Source: CADEDH01 sp965216205 (GTDB taxonomy: Bacteria > Actinomycetota > Acidimicrobiia > Acidimicrobiales > SZUA-35). Taken from it: a stretch of 64,000 nt of DNA. Shown here one piece after another: positions 61,682 to 64,000 of the stretch. The notes below the pieces were generated by a model, which ran no database searches, had not been told where the DNA came from, and worked only from the letters and a program-made list of their open reading frames with translations. The translations under genes and the position numbers were made by a program. Positions within the stretch are counted from its first letter, which is position 1; each line of letters opens with the position of its first letter. The stretch is taken from contig OZ244139.1 in the NCBI GenBank assembly GCA_965216205.1, positions 1,302,001 to 1,366,000 of the forward strand, in the 5' to 3' direction.

Positions 61682-62554
61682 CTACAGCGACTCGGCGGCG
61701 GACCGCCAGGAGGTGATGGCGTCGATGTGGTCGTCGACCGTCGTCAACCCCGCTCCCATCGTCACCACCGACGCATGGCTCCCACCCGCCGACGCCCATC
61801 GTTCGAGGTCGGCCGCCCATCGGTCGCTGCCATGGGTGTAGGGCATGATCGACTCGAAGCCGAAATCGTGGTCGGCCCGACCGAGGTCGGCCATGCGTGC
61901 CTCGATCCCCTCCTTCGCCTCGAGGGCGACGTCGAACTGGCGTCCCGAGAAGATGAACCCGTCGCCGATCTCGGCCGCCCGCTCGTAGGCCGGGGGTGAG
62001 AAGCCGCCGAACCAGACCGGGATCTGACGGTTGGGCGCCGGGTGGAGCTTGGCCCGCTCGACCACGTGGTCGGTGTCGCGGTGGGTCACCAGCTCGCCCG
62101 ACCACAGCTTGCGCATGAGCGCCACCTGCTCGGCCTGTCGCGCCCCCCGCCGGCCCCAGTAGTCGCCGACCTCGAGCGCATCGAACTCCACCCAGTTCCA
62201 GCCGACCCCGACGCCGAGCCGCAGCCGCTCACCGGAGTACAGGTCGACGTCGGCCGCCTGCTTCGCCACCAGCGCGGTCTGGCGCTGCGGGAGGATGACC
62301 ACCCCGGTGACGAGCTCGATCCGGCTGGTGATCCCGGCGAGGTAGCCGAACATCACGAGCGGCTCGTGGAACGGATCGGCCTCGGTGTAGGGCCCGCCGA
62401 GCGCCGGCTCGCGGTCGGCGTGCTCGGCCCCGAGCACGTGGTCGTAGACGAGGAGGTGGTCGTAACCGAGATCCTCGGCCGCCTGGGCGAATGCCTTCAC
62501 CGCACCGACGTCGCCGCCGAGCTCGATCTGGGGGTAGACGACGCCGGTCCTCAT
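61682..62554 (-). CDS. LLM-class (F420-type) oxidoreductase
   Basis: A 290-residue luciferase-like protein of the shorter group. DHLLVYDHVLGAEH, SRIELVTGVVILPQRQTALVAKQAADVDLYSG, LGVGVGWNWVEFDAL, and PVWFGGFSPPAYERAAEIGDGFI are characteristic of F420-dependent LLM oxidoreductases of actinobacteria. It likely reduces or oxidises a small organic molecule using F420, but FMN cannot be excluded. Its ATG 62554 overlaps the hydrolase stop (ATGA), so the two proteins are coupled and may act on one substrate. Confidence 0.85.
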   Translation of the reverse strand: MRTGVVYPQIELGGDVGAVKAFAQAAEDLGYDHLLVYDHVLGAEHADREPALGGPYTEADPFHEPLVMFGYLAGITSRIELVTGVVILPQRQTALVAKQAADVDLYSGERLRLGVGVGWNWVEFDALEVGDYWGRRGARQAEQVALMRKLWSGELVTHRDTDHVVERAKLHPAPNRQIPVWFGGFSPPAYERAAEIGDGFIFSGRQFDVALEAKEGIEARMADLGRADHDFGFESIMPYTHGSDRWAADLERWASAGGSHASVVTMGAGLTTVDDHIDAITSWRSAAESL

Positions 62555-63285
62555 GACGATGCCCCCGGGGTGTGCTCGGCCAGGAACGACGCAACCGTCG
62601 CCTTCGCGGTCTCGTGATGCTCTGGCTCCTTCCAGTGCTCCACCAGGGTGGCGTTCGGGGCCAGCCGGGCGAGTGTCCGGGAGCTCGACTCTGGGTGGTA
62701 GAGGTCGTTGCCGAGCAGCACCAGCAGTGGCGTCCGCACCGACGACACGAAGTCCTCGCCCACGTTGAACAGGAACTCGTCGCCGTCGTACATGTTGGCC
62801 CGGAACGAGGCCCAGTCGTCGTCGGACACGTCGGTGCGGGCATCGGCCAGTGGGCCTGCCCAGTCGTCGAACATCTGGTGGAAGGCGTCGCGGTTGTCGT
62901 CGAGCCCGATCGTCTGGAACACCACGCCCGACGCCACCCGCTCGGGGGCGGCCTGGATCAGGCCCATGATGTAGGGACCGCCGATGCACATGCCGGCCAC
63001 GTGGAACCGATCGACACCGAGGTGGTCGAGGAGGGCGAGTTGATCGTCGCGGTAGGTCTGCCACCCGTCGGAACCCGAGATCGGTCCCGACGACTTGCCG
63101 GCATTGCGCTGGTCCATCGCGATCACCCGGTACTCGCCCGAGTGCTGCTCGATCGGATTCCATGGCGTCGACTCCCAGAACCCGATCGCCGAGCGCATGC
63201 CGCCCGGGGCGATCAGCAGGAGCGGGAAACCCGATCCCTCCTCCTCGTAGTACAGGCTGACGTCACCGCGCTCGAAGGTTGGCAT
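62551..63285 (-). CDS. Alpha/beta hydrolase with cysteine at the nucleophile elbow
   Basis: A 244-residue alpha/beta hydrolase: LLLIAPGGMRSAIGFWEST for the oxyanion strand, VIAMDQRNAGKSSGP, nucleophile elbow VAGMCIGGPY with Cys100 where serine is usual, acid in LLGNDLYHPESS and histidine in EPEHHE. A cysteine nucleophile occurs in dienelactone-hydrolase-like enzymes, which open lactones. It starts at ATG 63285 and is followed in a 4-nt overlap by the LLM oxidoreductase. It is divergent from the serine hydrolase at 63424. Confidence 0.82.
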   Translation of the reverse strand: MPTFERGDVSLYYEEEGSGFPLLLIAPGGMRSAIGFWESTPWNPIEQHSGEYRVIAMDQRNAGKSSGPISGSDGWQTYRDDQLALLDHLGVDRFHVAGMCIGGPYIMGLIQAAPERVASGVVFQTIGLDDNRDAFHQMFDDWAGPLADARTDVSDDDWASFRANMYDGDEFLFNVGEDFVSSVRTPLLVLLGNDLYHPESSSRTLARLAPNATLVEHWKEPEHHETAKATVASFLAEHTPGASS

Positions 63286-63378
63286 GGCGTCAGTTCAGCA
63301 CATGACGCGCCTGGCGACGACCGGACGGTCGGCCGGCAGGCGGACTGGTGGGCACTCGCCTCCACGCGGGCCACATCG

Positions 63379-63384
63379 TAGGCT
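63379..63384 (+). promoter_or_regulatory. -10 box TAGGCT upstream of the serine hydrolase
   Basis: TAGGCT lies 39 nt before ATG 63424 and is followed by a leader with GGGAGACAGGGA as ribosome site. No clear -35 element is seen. Confidence 0.35.
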
Positions 63385-63423
63385 CGGTCCGTCGCCAGCA
63401 ACCGAGTCGGGAGACAGGGATCG

Positions 63424-64000
63424 ATGAGCAGCACCACAGTGGAGACCGCCGTCGCGCCGCCGGAGTCGGTGGGGATGAGCGCCGCCCGCCTCGACCGGAT
63501 AGCGCCGGTGATGCAGTCCTACGTCGACCGGGGTGTCGTCGCCGGTATCAGCACGCTCGTCAGCCGACGAGGCGATGTCGTCCACACCGCCCAGGTCGGT
63601 CACCGGGACCGAGAGGCCGGACAGCCGATGACCGCCGACACGATCTTCCGGATCTATTCGATGACCAAGCCGATCATCTCGACCGCGCTGATGATGCTCC
63701 ATGAAGAGGGCGCGTTCCAGCTCGAGCATCCGGTTGCCGCCTTCATCCCAGCGTTCGGGGCCACGAAGGTCATGACCACCGGTGGCCTCGCTGTCGACCA
63801 GGCCAGACCAATGGAGGTCCGGGACCTGCTGACGCACACCAGCGGGCTCACCTACGACTTCATGATCGACACACCGGTCGCCGGCCTGTACCGGGACGCC
63901 CGGATCATGAACGACGCGACGCGCACGCTCGAGGCGCTCGTCGACGAGCTCGCATCGATCCCGCTCTCGTCCCAGCCTGGGGAACGGTGGCACTACAGCG
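63424..64000 (+). CDS. Beta-lactamase-family serine hydrolase (3' end outside the window)
   Basis: The first 192 codons of a class C beta-lactamase-like/esterase protein. The SxxK motif is SMTK (Ser79 to Lys82) in IFRIYSMTKPIISTALMMLHEEG. Upstream is GVVAGISTLVSRRGDVVHTAQVGHRD, and downstream MEVRDLLTHTSGLTYDF holds the region of the second catalytic tyrosine. No signal peptide is visible, so it is probably a cytoplasmic esterase or transesterase (EstB/LovD-like) rather than a secreted lactamase. The frame is open to the end of the window. Confidence 0.87.
   Translation, partial: MSSTTVETAVAPPESVGMSAARLDRIAPVMQSYVDRGVVAGISTLVSRRGDVVHTAQVGHRDREAGQPMTADTIFRIYSMTKPIISTALMMLHEEGAFQLEHPVAAFIPAFGATKVMTTGGLAVDQARPMEVRDLLTHTSGLTYDFMIDTPVAGLYRDARIMNDATRTLEALVDELASIPLSSQPGERWHYS

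Overview
The window is high-GC DNA from an actinobacterium. The class Acidimicrobiia (an Ilumatobacter- or Iamia-like lineage) is my best guess, inferred from three things: dense catabolic genes (family III CoA-transferases, LLM oxidoreductases, a DUF35/thiolase pair, a Rieske oxygenase); a mycothiol-type MDMPI_N domain; and several genes whose start codon lies 5-7 nt after a TANNNT -10 box, as in leaderless actinobacterial transcripts. TGA and TAG both end clearly intact genes, so the code is standard.

Layout. 1-6068: two amidases around a pair of structured hairpin repeats, then a short run of RidA-like, double-hotdog dehydratase, SnoaL-like and SDR genes. 6292-7540: tRNA-Val(CAC), then a gene graveyard on the minus strand (a broken FG-GAP-like envelope protein and a DUF3152 relic). 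7523-15691: a DUF389 membrane protein, a lipoprotein, and a 1717-residue BTAD / Ser-Thr kinase / STAND ATPase / membrane / propeller fusion. 15864-27665: catabolic genes, including an amidohydrolase split by an amber codon, a DUF35-thiolase pair, and a TetR gene divergent from an acyl-CoA ligase-Rieske pair; two similar operator candidates suggest the TetR controls both units. 27722-29600: remnants, namely an ABC ATPase start fused to a LuxR regulator end, and a decayed AbiEii-like nucleotidyltransferase with its partner. 29617-33184: ECF sigma factor, a membrane protein resembling an anti-sigma factor, a divergent lipoprotein and a secreted protein, with a 26-bp palindrome between the divergent genes. 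33225-37601: five-gene minus-strand operon of a NitT/TauT-type ABC importer, an LLM monooxygenase and a SRPBCC protein, joined by 4-nt overlaps.

38235-49698 is the most unusual block: a divergent glycosyltransferase, then a membrane protein with an N-terminal carrier domain and hexapeptide repeats (Pls/PosA-terminal type, without an adenylation domain), a single-module NRPS (partial C-A-T-TE), a Baeyer-Villiger-type monooxygenase, a P450 and an enoyl-CoA hydratase. The first two overlap by ATGA and the last two by GTGA. It looks like a compact membrane-linked biosynthetic pathway for one modified amino acid.

49742-64000: a nitroreductase; a 2.7-kb tract (50502-53230) with about 15 reading-frame breaks across a dimethylformamidase-like gene, a GSA-type aminotransferase and the start of a metallo-beta-lactamase-fold gene; an MDMPI_N-TauD fusion; a 60-bp tandem repeat; two CoA-transferases (one a fused double); a sugar dehydrogenase-like protein with a CHRD domain; an LLM/hydrolase pair; and a truncated serine hydrolase. 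Convergent gene pairs are separated by hairpins at 969-1085, 49697-49729 and 59743-59806.
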